From Furfurilactobacillus entadae (GTDB lineage: Bacteria > Bacillota > Bacilli > Lactobacillales > Lactobacillaceae), in the NCBI RefSeq assembly GCF_045862745.1, contig NZ_BQXN01000023.1, forward strand, positions 1 to 38,802: DNA of 38,802 nucleotides, in the 5' to 3' direction. This document shows, one piece after another, positions 7,362 to 14,797 of this stretch. Every line of letters starts with the position of its first letter. Within the stretch, counting starts at the first letter, position 1. Under the pieces are notes generated by a model, which saw only the letters and a list, made by a program, of their open reading frames with translations, was not told the origin of the DNA and did no database searches. The translations under genes and the position numbers were made by a program.

Positions 7362-8429
7362 ATGAATATTTTGGTTTTAACACCTTATATGAATGGCTTT
7401 GGCGGCACTGAACAGGTGATCGCCAATTTTTGTGACGCGTTTAAACTAGTCGCAACCGCGGACATGCACCTGAAGGTCGTGGATCTAGGTGGTACGGAGA
7501 ACGGTGACTGGGCAGCAGGGCGACCGATTGAAATTGTAACGATGGCTCAGAACAAACGTGTTCGGACGATCCAGTATGCGTTAACGTTGTACAGCCGGAT
7601 TAGTAAGCTCATTAAAGCGGATGACTATGATTTTGTGATTAGTACCAATCCGTTAATGTGGAGCATGGCAAAAACGGTTACAACGCACCGGCATTTAAAG
7701 GCCCAGGTCGTTGCGTGGTATCACTATTCACTAAGTAGAAAACCAGTGCGACCAGCCTTACTAAGCCGCGCTGACTGGTATTTTGCAATTAGTAGTGGGA
7801 TCCAGCAAGAGTTGATTGATGCTGGGATTCAACCAGACCGGGTCAAACTGATCTATAATCCCATTAAGGCGCAGCCAACGGTCATTGCGCGAACCAGCGA
7901 AGCGCCCCGCCGCTTTGTGTACATGGGGCGAACGCTACTGGATGGTCAAAAAAATCTGCGTGAACTCCTCCTTGCGTTTGCTGATGTCAGTGGCGAGTGG
8001 CAACTAGATGTTTACGGTGATGGTGCTGATCGCGAACGGGCACCAGAATTTGCGACCGAGTTAGGCATTAACGATCACATCTATTGGCATGGGTTTACAG
8101 AAGCACCGTGGGCACAAATTAAACAGGCAGACACGCTGTTATTGACCTCACGGTACGAAGGCTTTCCAATGGTGTTGGTTGAAGCACTTTCACAAGGGGT
8201 CTACGTCATTTCGTCTGACTGTCCAACGGGCCCACGTGACATTATTAACGGCGAAAATGGCCGTCTGTACCAGCTTGGTGACGTGGCGACGTTAACGTCC
8301 TTACTGACTGGTGTCATCAGCGGCACCCTTGAATTGCCGGATCAACATGCATTACAGCAGTCAGTGAGCCAGTTTTACTTGCCGGCCTACATGACCCACG
8401 TTTTGAACGCATTATCATCAATGAAATAA
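7362..8429 (+). CDS. Glycosyltransferase family 4 (GT-B fold)
   Basis: A 355-residue GT-B transferase. The N-terminal acceptor half has the glycine-rich loop GFGGTEQV (12-19). The C-terminal Glycos_transf_1 half shows VYGDGADRE, then an E-x7-E type motif in SRYEGFPMVLVEAL, followed by GVYVISSDCPTGPRDII. The pattern resembles LPS galactosyl/glucosyl transferases of the WaaB/RfaB type. It would add one sugar to the lipid-linked EPS repeat unit on the cytoplasmic face. It is the fourth gene of the block and lies 15 bp upstream of glf. Confidence 0.9.
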   Translation: MNILVLTPYMNGFGGTEQVIANFCDAFKLVATADMHLKVVDLGGTENGDWAAGRPIEIVTMAQNKRVRTIQYALTLYSRISKLIKADDYDFVISTNPLMWSMAKTVTTHRHLKAQVVAWYHYSLSRKPVRPALLSRADWYFAISSGIQQELIDAGIQPDRVKLIYNPIKAQPTVIARTSEAPRRFVYMGRTLLDGQKNLRELLLAFADVSGEWQLDVYGDGADRERAPEFATELGINDHIYWHGFTEAPWAQIKQADTLLLTSRYEGFPMVLVEALSQGVYVISSDCPTGPRDIINGENGRLYQLGDVATLTSLLTGVISGTLELPDQHALQQSVSQFYLPAYMTHVLNALSSMK

Positions 8430-8444
8430 CGGAGGAACATCATT

Positions 8445-9563
8445 ATGGACTACGACTACTTAATTGTTGGTTCCGGTTTGTTCGGAGCCACATTTGCTTA
8501 TGAGGCCGCAAAACGTGGAAAGCGCGTTAAGGTCATTGAACAGCGTGATCACATTGCCGGAAACATTTACACGAAGGAACAAGATGGCATCCAGGTTCAT
8601 CAATATGGCGCCCACATCTTCCATACGTCTGATCGGGATATTTGGGATTACGTTAATCAATTTGCTGAGTTCAACCGGTACACGAACTCACCAGTAGCCA
8701 ACTATAAGGGTGAGTTGTATAACTTGCCGTTTAACATGAACACGTTTAATAAGCTCTGGGGTGTCACGACGCCAGCTGAGGCAAAAGCCAAAATTGATGA
8801 ACAAAAAGCAGCGGCTAACCTCGGTGATGGCGAACCACGGAACCTTGAAGAACAAGCCATTTCATTGATTGGAACGGACATTTACACAAAGTTGATCAAG
8901 GGCTACACAGAAAAGCAGTGGGGCCAAAAGGCCACGGATTTGCCAGCGTTCATTATCCGTCGGTTACCAGTCCGGTACACATTTGATAACAACTACTTCA
9001 ATGATACTTACCAAGGCATTCCCATTGGCGGGTACACACAAATTGTTGAAAAAATGTTGGCTAGCGACTTAATTGATGTTGAAACAGGGGTCAACTTCTT
9101 TGACAACAAGGACGCTTACCTGCGTGATTACCCACGGGTGATCTTTACTGGGATGATCGATCAATTTTTCGATTATCAACTTGGAGAATTGCAGTACCGG
9201 TCATTGCGGTTTGAAACGGAAGAGTTGCCTGTGGATAACTTCCAGGGGAACGCCGTTATTAACTATACGGATGCTGAAACGCCTTACACCCGGGTCATCG
9301 AGCACAAGCACTTTGAATTTGGGAAGGGCGATAAAGACAAGACCATTGTGACGCGGGAATATCCAGCGACTTGGAAACGCGGTGACGAACCGTATTATCC
9401 AGTGAACAATGCAACGAACAATGAACTGTACACGAAGTACCGAGAATTAGCGAAGACTGAACCCAAAGTTCTCTTTGGCGGTCGCTTAGGGATGTACCGG
9501 TACTTTGATATGCACCAGGTGATCCACGCAGCTTTGACAGCCGTGAATCAGGAATTTAAATAA
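8445..9563 (+). CDS. glf: UDP-galactopyranose mutase
   Basis: A 372-residue flavoenzyme that converts UDP-galactopyranose to UDP-galactofuranose. The N-terminal FAD Rossmann motif is VGSGLFGATFAYEAA (8-22) and the substrate-site signatures YGAHIFHTS, EKQWG and RLPVRYTFDNNYFNDTYQGIP are all present. Length and start match the family; GGAGG lies 9 bases before the ATG. Its presence indicates that the polysaccharide made here contains galactofuranose, and it gives a likely donor for a transferase in either EPS block. A strong terminator follows, closing the first block. Confidence 0.97.
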   Translation: MDYDYLIVGSGLFGATFAYEAAKRGKRVKVIEQRDHIAGNIYTKEQDGIQVHQYGAHIFHTSDRDIWDYVNQFAEFNRYTNSPVANYKGELYNLPFNMNTFNKLWGVTTPAEAKAKIDEQKAAANLGDGEPRNLEEQAISLIGTDIYTKLIKGYTEKQWGQKATDLPAFIIRRLPVRYTFDNNYFNDTYQGIPIGGYTQIVEKMLASDLIDVETGVNFFDNKDAYLRDYPRVIFTGMIDQFFDYQLGELQYRSLRFETEELPVDNFQGNAVINYTDAETPYTRVIEHKHFEFGKGDKDKTIVTREYPATWKRGDEPYYPVNNATNNELYTKYRELAKTEPKVLFGGRLGMYRYFDMHQVIHAALTAVNQEFK

Positions 9564-9607
9564 CACAAAAAACCGACTGATGAAAATTCATCAGTCGGTT
9601 TTTTGTG
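9564..9607. terminator. Strong terminator after glf
   Basis: An almost perfect 44-nt inverted repeat, with arms around ACCGACTGATGAA and TTCATCAGTCGGT, an A-run on the left and a T-run on the right. It ends the first EPS block. Confidence 0.92.
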
Positions 9608-9658
9608 ATGTACAAAGAGCACGAAGAGCTGGTTTTTTGTGCTTTTTAAAAGCAGATG

Positions 9659-9669
9659 TTTGGTATACT
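9659..9669 (+). promoter_or_regulatory. Extended -10 promoter of the DUF402 gene
   Basis: TGGTATACT (TATACT at 9664-9669 preceded by TG-N) forms an extended -10 element. No good -35 stands at 17 bp. The gene's GGAGG and ATG follow about 25-35 bases downstream. Confidence 0.4.
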
Positions 9670-9702
9670 GGGAGAGACTGATAAAAATGAAGGGAGGATA
9701 AC

Positions 9703-10248
9703 ATGGGTAAGCCACGCGAAGGTGAATATTTAGCAATTAAAAGTTATAAGCACGATGGCAGTTTACACCGAACATGGCGTGACACAATGGTCCTGAAGGA
9801 TAGTGAAAATGAATTTATTGGCGTAAACGATCACACACTAGTCACCGAAGATGACGGTCGACGGTGGGTGACTCGTGAACCCGCAATTGTTTATTTTCAT
9901 AAACATTTTTGGTTCAACATTGTGGCCATGATTCGCGATAACGGCGTGTCTTATTATTGCAACTTAGCATCACCGTACACAATGGATAAAGAAGCACTGA
10001 AGTACATCGATTATGATTTAGACGTCAAGGTTTTTCCAAACGGGGAAAAACGGCTGCTAGATGCGGATGAGTATCAAGCGCATGGGAATCAATGGCATTA
10101 TTCAAACGAACTGGATCAGATCTTGAAGGCAAATGTCCGCGTTTTGGTTGATTGGATCAATGAAGGCAAGGGACCGTTCTCCAAGGAATACATTGATTTG
10201 TGGTCGCAACGCTATCAAAATTTGCTGAAGAACAACCGGCAATCGTAA
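9703..10248 (+). CDS. DUF402 protein (UPF0374; nucleoside tri/diphosphatase-like)
   Basis: A 181-residue DUF402 protein. Members of this group (Staphylococcus Sa1684/Ntdp type) hydrolyse nucleoside tri- and diphosphates. Supporting segments are the early REGEYLAIKSYKHDGSLHRTW, then YFHKHFWFNIVAMIRDNGVSYYCNLASP, and the acidic, metal-binding-like YIDYDLDVKVFPNG. The ribosome site GGAGG is five bases before ATG. It is followed after 36 bp by an AI-2E-type transporter gene with which it is probably cotranscribed. Together the two separate the two EPS blocks and have no evident role in polysaccharide synthesis. Confidence 0.85.
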   Translation: MGKPREGEYLAIKSYKHDGSLHRTWRDTMVLKDSENEFIGVNDHTLVTEDDGRRWVTREPAIVYFHKHFWFNIVAMIRDNGVSYYCNLASPYTMDKEALKYIDYDLDVKVFPNGEKRLLDADEYQAHGNQWHYSNELDQILKANVRVLVDWINEGKGPFSKEYIDLWSQRYQNLLKNNRQS

Positions 10249-10284
10249 TCAAGAAAGTCACGAGTAAGGAAAGAGGAAATTAAA

Positions 10285-11427
10285 GTGCTTGAAAAGCTAA
10301 GGCATGCCAACATCTTATATTGGGCGGCGGTTGCCACGTTAATTACGATCTTTATCTGGATTTGTAGTCAATTGGGATTTGTCTTTCAACCCATTGGGAC
10401 GTTCATTTCGGTCGTCTTTGTCCCACTTATTATTTCAGGATTTTTATTTTACATGTTGAACCCGCTGGTTAAACTGCTAATGAAGGTTCGACTGGGGCGG
10501 GTGCACATCAACCGGACAGGGGCGACGTTCATTGTTGTCCTGACGCTGGTTTTACTGATTGTTGTTGGGGTTTTATCATTAATTCCGCTATTATCCAACC
10601 AGGTTGGTCAATTGATTTCAAACGTGCCACACATCGCTGTGCAGTCGCAAAAAGAAATCACGAAGTACATGGGCCATTCGCGCTTCATGCAGGACAGCAA
10701 TGTTCAGCACTACGTTAAGGGCTTAGAAAAGTCGTTAACCACGTGGGCTCAGGGCTTCATTAAGAACCTGACCAACAGTCTTGGTTCAATCGTTGGGACG
10801 TTAACGGATGTGACCATCACCGCAATCACAGTGCCCGTTATTTTATTCTACATGCTTCGGGACAGTGAGAAGTTTGTTCCAGCTGTGATGAGAATCTTAC
10901 CGGCAAAACGGGAAACACGGATCACAGAATTGTTGTTTAAGATGAGCGACACGATCTCGCAATATATTGGTGGCCAAGTTATTGAATGTTTGTTCGTGGG
11001 GGTCTTTACCAGTATTGGGTACATGATTCTCGGACTGCCCGTTGGGCTGTTATTAGGAATTGTTGCTGGTTTTTGTAACATTATCCCTTACGTGGGGCCG
11101 TACATTGGCATCACGCCAGCCATCATTGTGTCACTCATTTTGGCGCCACAAAAATTGATCTGGGTTGTCGTTGTTGTCATCATCGTCCAACAGGTGGATG
11201 GAAACATTATCTACCCAAACATCATTGGCCGGTCATTAAAAATTCACCCGTTGACCATTATTATCTTGTTGTTAGCCGCCGGGCACTTGGCCGGTATTCC
11301 CGGCATGATCTTATGTATTCCGTTTTATGCCGTTATTCGGACGGTGGTTCAATACGTTTGGAGCATTGCCCACTTGGATGACCAGCAGGAAGCGACTAAT
11401 GACGCCCAGATTAGTAATGATGATTGA
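10285..11427 (+). CDS. AI-2E/PerM (UPF0118) family membrane protein
   Basis: A 380-residue membrane protein of the AI-2E transporter superfamily. It has two N-terminal helices, a helical soluble insert, and a C-terminal helical bundle that contains the family's signature-like segments YIGGQVIECLFVGVF, NIIPYVGPYIG and PNIIGRSLKIHPL. The superfamily includes autoinducer-2 exporters and Na+/H+ antiporters, so the substrate is not defined by homology. The start is GTG at 10285, after AGAGGA. It follows the DUF402 gene by 36 bp without a terminator. Confidence 0.88.
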   Translation: MLEKLRHANILYWAAVATLITIFIWICSQLGFVFQPIGTFISVVFVPLIISGFLFYMLNPLVKLLMKVRLGRVHINRTGATFIVVLTLVLLIVVGVLSLIPLLSNQVGQLISNVPHIAVQSQKEITKYMGHSRFMQDSNVQHYVKGLEKSLTTWAQGFIKNLTNSLGSIVGTLTDVTITAITVPVILFYMLRDSEKFVPAVMRILPAKRETRITELLFKMSDTISQYIGGQVIECLFVGVFTSIGYMILGLPVGLLLGIVAGFCNIIPYVGPYIGITPAIIVSLILAPQKLIWVVVVVIIVQQVDGNIIYPNIIGRSLKIHPLTIIILLLAAGHLAGIPGMILCIPFYAVIRTVVQYVWSIAHLDDQQEATNDAQISNDD

Positions 11428-11456
11428 TGGTTGAACACTGACTAGTCAGGTATAAT
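11428..11456 (+). promoter_or_regulatory. Candidate promoter of the second EPS block with an internal palindrome
   Basis: A perfect TATAAT at 11451-11456 stands 17 bp after TGGTTG (11428-11433, a weak -35). The spacer contains the 12-bp palindrome CTGACTAGTCAG (11438-11449) directly next to the -10, suggesting operator control. It begins right after the stop codon of the previous gene. Confidence 0.5.
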
Positions 11457-11464
11457 AGTTTAGG

Positions 11465-11710
11465 TTTATTCTCGGAATGCGTTCACACTGATAGTTAAGT
11501 AGATTGCCGTAAACGGATCATTTATGGGTGGCTTTACTCATAAGGGTAAGTTTGCGGCGTCTGCGTTTAAATGTGGCTAAGCGTAGTTCGTTAAGGGAAC
11601 GTGATTTAATGAAAGATTACATTTTGGGTAATTAATACCGGAACGCTTGTTTCAAGGCCGGTAATTGCGTATGGTGTTTATGGTTCAATTGGCTAAGTAC
11701 CGAGAATAAA
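11465..11710 (+). ncRNA. Putative structured 5' leader RNA of the second EPS block
   Basis: Between the TATAAT and the first gene there are about 300 nt with no ORF. An exact 11-bp long-range pairing (TTTATTCTCGG at 11465-11475 with CCGAGAATAAA at 11700-11710) closes a domain holding several local hairpins: GAT(TG)CCG-TAAA-CGGATC at 11502-11519; TTATGGG/CTCATAA at 11522-11543; ATTAC/GTAAT near 11617-11633; TACCGG-CTTG/CAAG-CCGGTA at 11636-11663; AATTG/CAATT near 11663-11690. A closing helix around a multi-branched core is how many riboswitches and antitermination leaders look. I do not recognise a known family, and no T-run terminator is visible. Confidence 0.45.
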
Positions 11711-11758
11711 ACGACATTAATTAGTTGGTTTAGAAACAAGTAAAAGTGAGGATTTTAG

Positions 11759-12658
11759 ATGAGTGAGGTATGTGCGGTCTTAGTGACCTACAATCGGTTA
11801 GCCTTATTAAAGGAAAGCATTGCTGCAATCTTGCAACAAAATGTCCCGGTTAAGCAGTTACTGATTATTGATAATCAAAGCACGGATGGAACAGGGGACT
11901 ACTTAACCCAGTTTGCAGACGATGCACGTGTTACCGTTGTAACAGCTTCGACTAACCTTGGTGGCGCTGGCGGATTCCAATTGGGGATTGATCAAGCAAT
12001 GCAAGCGGGTGACTACGACTACGTTTGGATCATGGATGATGATACCATTCCAACGGAAGATTGTTTAAGCAAGCTTCTTGATCCAATCGCAACAGGAAAG
12101 ATCTCAAATAAGGGGTTTGTTTGCAGCAATGTTCGGTGGACAGATAACTCGGTTGCCATTATGAACATTCCGTATGTGAGCCAGAATTGGAATGGCGTTG
12201 CCCAAGATGGACTTGTCCAGGTTGACGCGGCCTCCTTTGTTTCATTACTTGTGCCAACCGCCACCATCGCAGAAATTGGGTTGCCGATTAAGGAATTTTT
12301 CGTCTGGGGCGATGATCATGAATATACGTTACGGATTTCTGAACGGTACGAAAGCTACTGTGTCGGGGACAGCATTGCCATTCATAAGATGGCAGCGAAC
12401 CATGGTGTCGATATTGTGACGGATGATCCGGGCCGAATCGGTCGGTATTTCTATAATTATCGTAATGCCTACTATACAGAACGGAAGCACCATGGCGCGA
12501 AGGGTGCATTAACGCAAATTGCAAAGGACCTTTACGCGATCCATAAAGTTCTACATCGAAGTGCCGACCACAAATGGCGGCGAATTCATAGCATTAATAA
12601 GGGAATGCTAGCAGGCTTTACGTTTAGACCACAAATTCAATTTTCACAGCGAAAGTAG
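11759..12658 (+). CDS. Glycosyltransferase family 2, galactofuranosyl/rhamnosyl transferase-like
   Basis: A 299-residue GT-A fold transferase. It begins with VCAVLVTYNR (4-13), has a nucleotide-binding DNQSTDGTGDYL, the NLGGAGGF segment (66-73) seen in galactofuranosyl- and rhamnosyl-transferases, a DDD motif (93-95), and a late WGDDHEYTLR catalytic-acid region. It would transfer a sugar to the lipid-linked EPS unit in the cytoplasm. The NLGGAGGF type, combined with glf in the first block, makes transfer of galactofuranose a reasonable guess, not a proof. GAGGA lies about eight bases before ATG. It is the first gene of the second EPS block. Confidence 0.9.
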   Translation: MSEVCAVLVTYNRLALLKESIAAILQQNVPVKQLLIIDNQSTDGTGDYLTQFADDARVTVVTASTNLGGAGGFQLGIDQAMQAGDYDYVWIMDDDTIPTEDCLSKLLDPIATGKISNKGFVCSNVRWTDNSVAIMNIPYVSQNWNGVAQDGLVQVDAASFVSLLVPTATIAEIGLPIKEFFVWGDDHEYTLRISERYESYCVGDSIAIHKMAANHGVDIVTDDPGRIGRYFYNYRNAYYTERKHHGAKGALTQIAKDLYAIHKVLHRSADHKWRRIHSINKGMLAGFTFRPQIQFSQRK

Positions 12659-12669
12659 GGAAAATAATC

Positions 12670-13290
12670 ATGCAACAAGAATATTCAATTCAAGACTTAT
12701 GGAAAATTTTCATCAAGAACATCCTTATTATTTTAGTGGTTGCCATTGTCGTTGGTGGTAGTGTGTTTGCCATTATGCGCCGGCACGTCACAACACAATA
12801 CACGGCCCGTCGGTCAATGCTCATTTATCATGGGAAAACAGATTACTCACGAACGGACATCATGAAATCTGATATGTTGGGCATGGGAACGTACACACAA
12901 GTGATGAACGATCCTAGTATTAGTGACGTGATTTACCAACAGATGAAGGGAACTAAAAACTTTACTGGAACAAAAGCCGATGTAAACCGAATGACGATTG
13001 CCACGGCAGCACCAAATTCAACAATTATGACGGTTAATGCAACAGCAGCGAATAAAGCAGTTGCCATTAAATTAGCAAATGTATCAGCCGTCGTTGCAAA
13101 GGAAAAGCTGCCACAATACATTGGCGCCTCAGCAAAGGTTCGTTTATTGGCTAATGCTAATGAACGGCCTGTTGATAAAATAACGACAAGCAATGCCAAA
13201 AAAATGGCAGTTTATGCAACGGCTGGGAGCCTGGTCCTGGCAGCATTAATTGTTTTTGGAGCTGACATTTTGAAAAAGAACCGAAAATAG
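12670..13290 (+). CDS. Wzz-like polysaccharide chain-length protein (CpsC/YveK type)
   Basis: A 206-residue polysaccharide co-polymerase. It has an N-terminal helix (about 15-36), an extracytoplasmic domain of about 140 residues and a second helix near 177-199, ending in a short basic tail. The MQQEYSIQDLWKIFIKNI start is typical of the CpsC/Wzd Wzz-domain group. In Gram-positive bacteria this protein usually works with a separate BY-kinase (CpsD/Wze); none is seen in the window. It would set the length of EPS made by the Wzy-like protein encoded immediately downstream (12 bp gap). Confidence 0.85.
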   Translation: MQQEYSIQDLWKIFIKNILIILVVAIVVGGSVFAIMRRHVTTQYTARRSMLIYHGKTDYSRTDIMKSDMLGMGTYTQVMNDPSISDVIYQQMKGTKNFTGTKADVNRMTIATAAPNSTIMTVNATAANKAVAIKLANVSAVVAKEKLPQYIGASAKVRLLANANERPVDKITTSNAKKMAVYATAGSLVLAALIVFGADILKKNRK

Positions 13291-13302
13291 TAAGGGGTTA
13301 TC

Positions 13303-14688
13303 ATGTCGAGTTTGTTAATTCCCGTTTCATTATTCACTAAGGTATTTTCTTACGGGATGCCGGGGAGCATTGCAGAATTACCATTTATCTTCTTTTTTAT
13401 CATGATTTTGTTTGTTGCAAGCCAGCGAACAGATGTCTTAACCATTCCACATATTTCAAGCCGGGTGGTTGTTTATGTTCTTGCGCTCATGGGAGCGCAA
13501 TTTTTTGCGATTGCCCGGTCATCGATGCAGTTTAACAATTCTGTTCAAGCAATTGGAATGGGAACGTCGTTTGTTAATATTATTGGAATAATTGCGACTG
13601 TCGTTTTGGCTTATTATGCAGTTGTTTTGACGGTAACAAATGAAGCGCAAATTAGGGGCTTCATTAAAGCAACCATCTGGTCAATTATTGTTCTGGAAGT
13701 TGTGGTATTGATGCCACAGATTGTTGCCAGTTCATCGTCCTTCTTTCATGGGTGGGTCAATTTAATGGGCACGCTGTTTGAAAGCCGGTGGCACGGACGT
13801 GATTTTTATACGAACGGGAGCTATGCAACGACACTCCACCGGATTAATGGGTTTGAACCCGAAGCCGGGTATTTAGCTGGGCAAATTGGACTGACGTTTA
13901 TGCCACTGATGATTGCCGGGTTGGCGAATCATTTTGATGTGTTCAGTGGTAAGACCGCAGAAAAACACCGTCAGCACTACTGGTGGCTTGTTGCGCTGTT
14001 CGTGGTTGTCCTTGGAACATTGTTCTTTGCCAAAACATCCACCGGTTTCTTAGTGATGGGGTTATCGTTATGTCTGCTGTTCTGGAAAGCACCCAAACAC
14101 GATAAGCACTTTTTACTGGGCCTAGCCGCCGGGGGATTAGTTGTCTTGATCCTTGCGTACGTTTTTGTTGGGCCAATTCGGAACATGCTGAACCAATACA
14201 TCTTCCGCAAGTCTGGAACTGATAACCGTGCTGGGGGGACGATTGCCTTATTTGTGACGTTCTTTCAACATCCGTTTATCGGGGTCGGAAACAGTTGGGT
14301 GAGTCCTTACTTGGTGGAAAATTCACCAGCGTGGTCCAAGCATAACTGGGAGTACATTTACGTGTATTCACAAGGTGGTTACCCCATTTTAAGTGTTTGG
14401 GGCGGCTGGCTGGCACAGTTTGGTTTGTTGGGAACAGTGCCTGTTGGTGTTTATCTGTGGCGGAAAGTGAAGCCCGCTGTTTTACGGCTCCGGTCGTTAA
14501 AGCGCCAAAACGAGTTAATTGATAACGAGCGCTTGTTAAAATACATTATTGATGCATTTGAAGTTTACTTGGTCATGTTTGCGGTGTTAGCTGCGCTGAT
14601 TTTTTCGTGGTCACAATACTATATTTTGTTGCCATTATTCTTTTATATCGTTGGGATTCGCGTTTTAGAGCAAAACATTGAAAATTAG
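13303..14688 (+). CDS. Wzy-like polysaccharide polymerase (O-antigen ligase/polymerase type)
   Basis: A 461-residue membrane protein with about 10-12 helices and a large outer loop (roughly residues 150-200, containing SRWHGRDFYTNGSYATTLHRINGFEPEAGYLAG in two parts). The GFEPEAG segment and the later NRAGGT..F..HPFIGVGNSW segment are characteristic of Wzy/WaaL-type proteins. It would join lipid-linked repeat units on the outer face of the membrane. Sequence conservation in this family is low, so the call rests on topology, the motif and position after the Wzz-like gene. AAGGGG precedes the ATG. Confidence 0.82.
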   Translation: MSSLLIPVSLFTKVFSYGMPGSIAELPFIFFFIMILFVASQRTDVLTIPHISSRVVVYVLALMGAQFFAIARSSMQFNNSVQAIGMGTSFVNIIGIIATVVLAYYAVVLTVTNEAQIRGFIKATIWSIIVLEVVVLMPQIVASSSSFFHGWVNLMGTLFESRWHGRDFYTNGSYATTLHRINGFEPEAGYLAGQIGLTFMPLMIAGLANHFDVFSGKTAEKHRQHYWWLVALFVVVLGTLFFAKTSTGFLVMGLSLCLLFWKAPKHDKHFLLGLAAGGLVVLILAYVFVGPIRNMLNQYIFRKSGTDNRAGGTIALFVTFFQHPFIGVGNSWVSPYLVENSPAWSKHNWEYIYVYSQGGYPILSVWGGWLAQFGLLGTVPVGVYLWRKVKPAVLRLRSLKRQNELIDNERLLKYIIDAFEVYLVMFAVLAALIFSWSQYYILLPLFFYIVGIRVLEQNIEN

Positions 14689-14705
14689 GTGTAAACTGTT
14701 AGAAT
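14678..14705 (+). promoter_or_regulatory. Candidate promoter of prfC
   Basis: TTGAAA (14678-14683), 16-bp spacer, TAGAAT (14700-14705). It overlaps the end of the Wzy-like gene. The transcript would carry a leader of about 85 nt before the prfC start. Confidence 0.45.
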
Positions 14706-14797
14706 AGCGGTTTGAACGTAATTAAAAAAGGCTTAGGCAAGTTTTGCAATTTGCTTAAAAAAACGAATTTTGAGTTAGATTAAAAGGAGGTCATGTT

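Noticed and set aside
11522..11543. T-box-like GGGTGG in the EPS leader
   Set aside because: The T-box core AGGGTGGNACCGCG is not present beyond GGGTGG, there is no terminator and the downstream gene is not an amino-acid gene.
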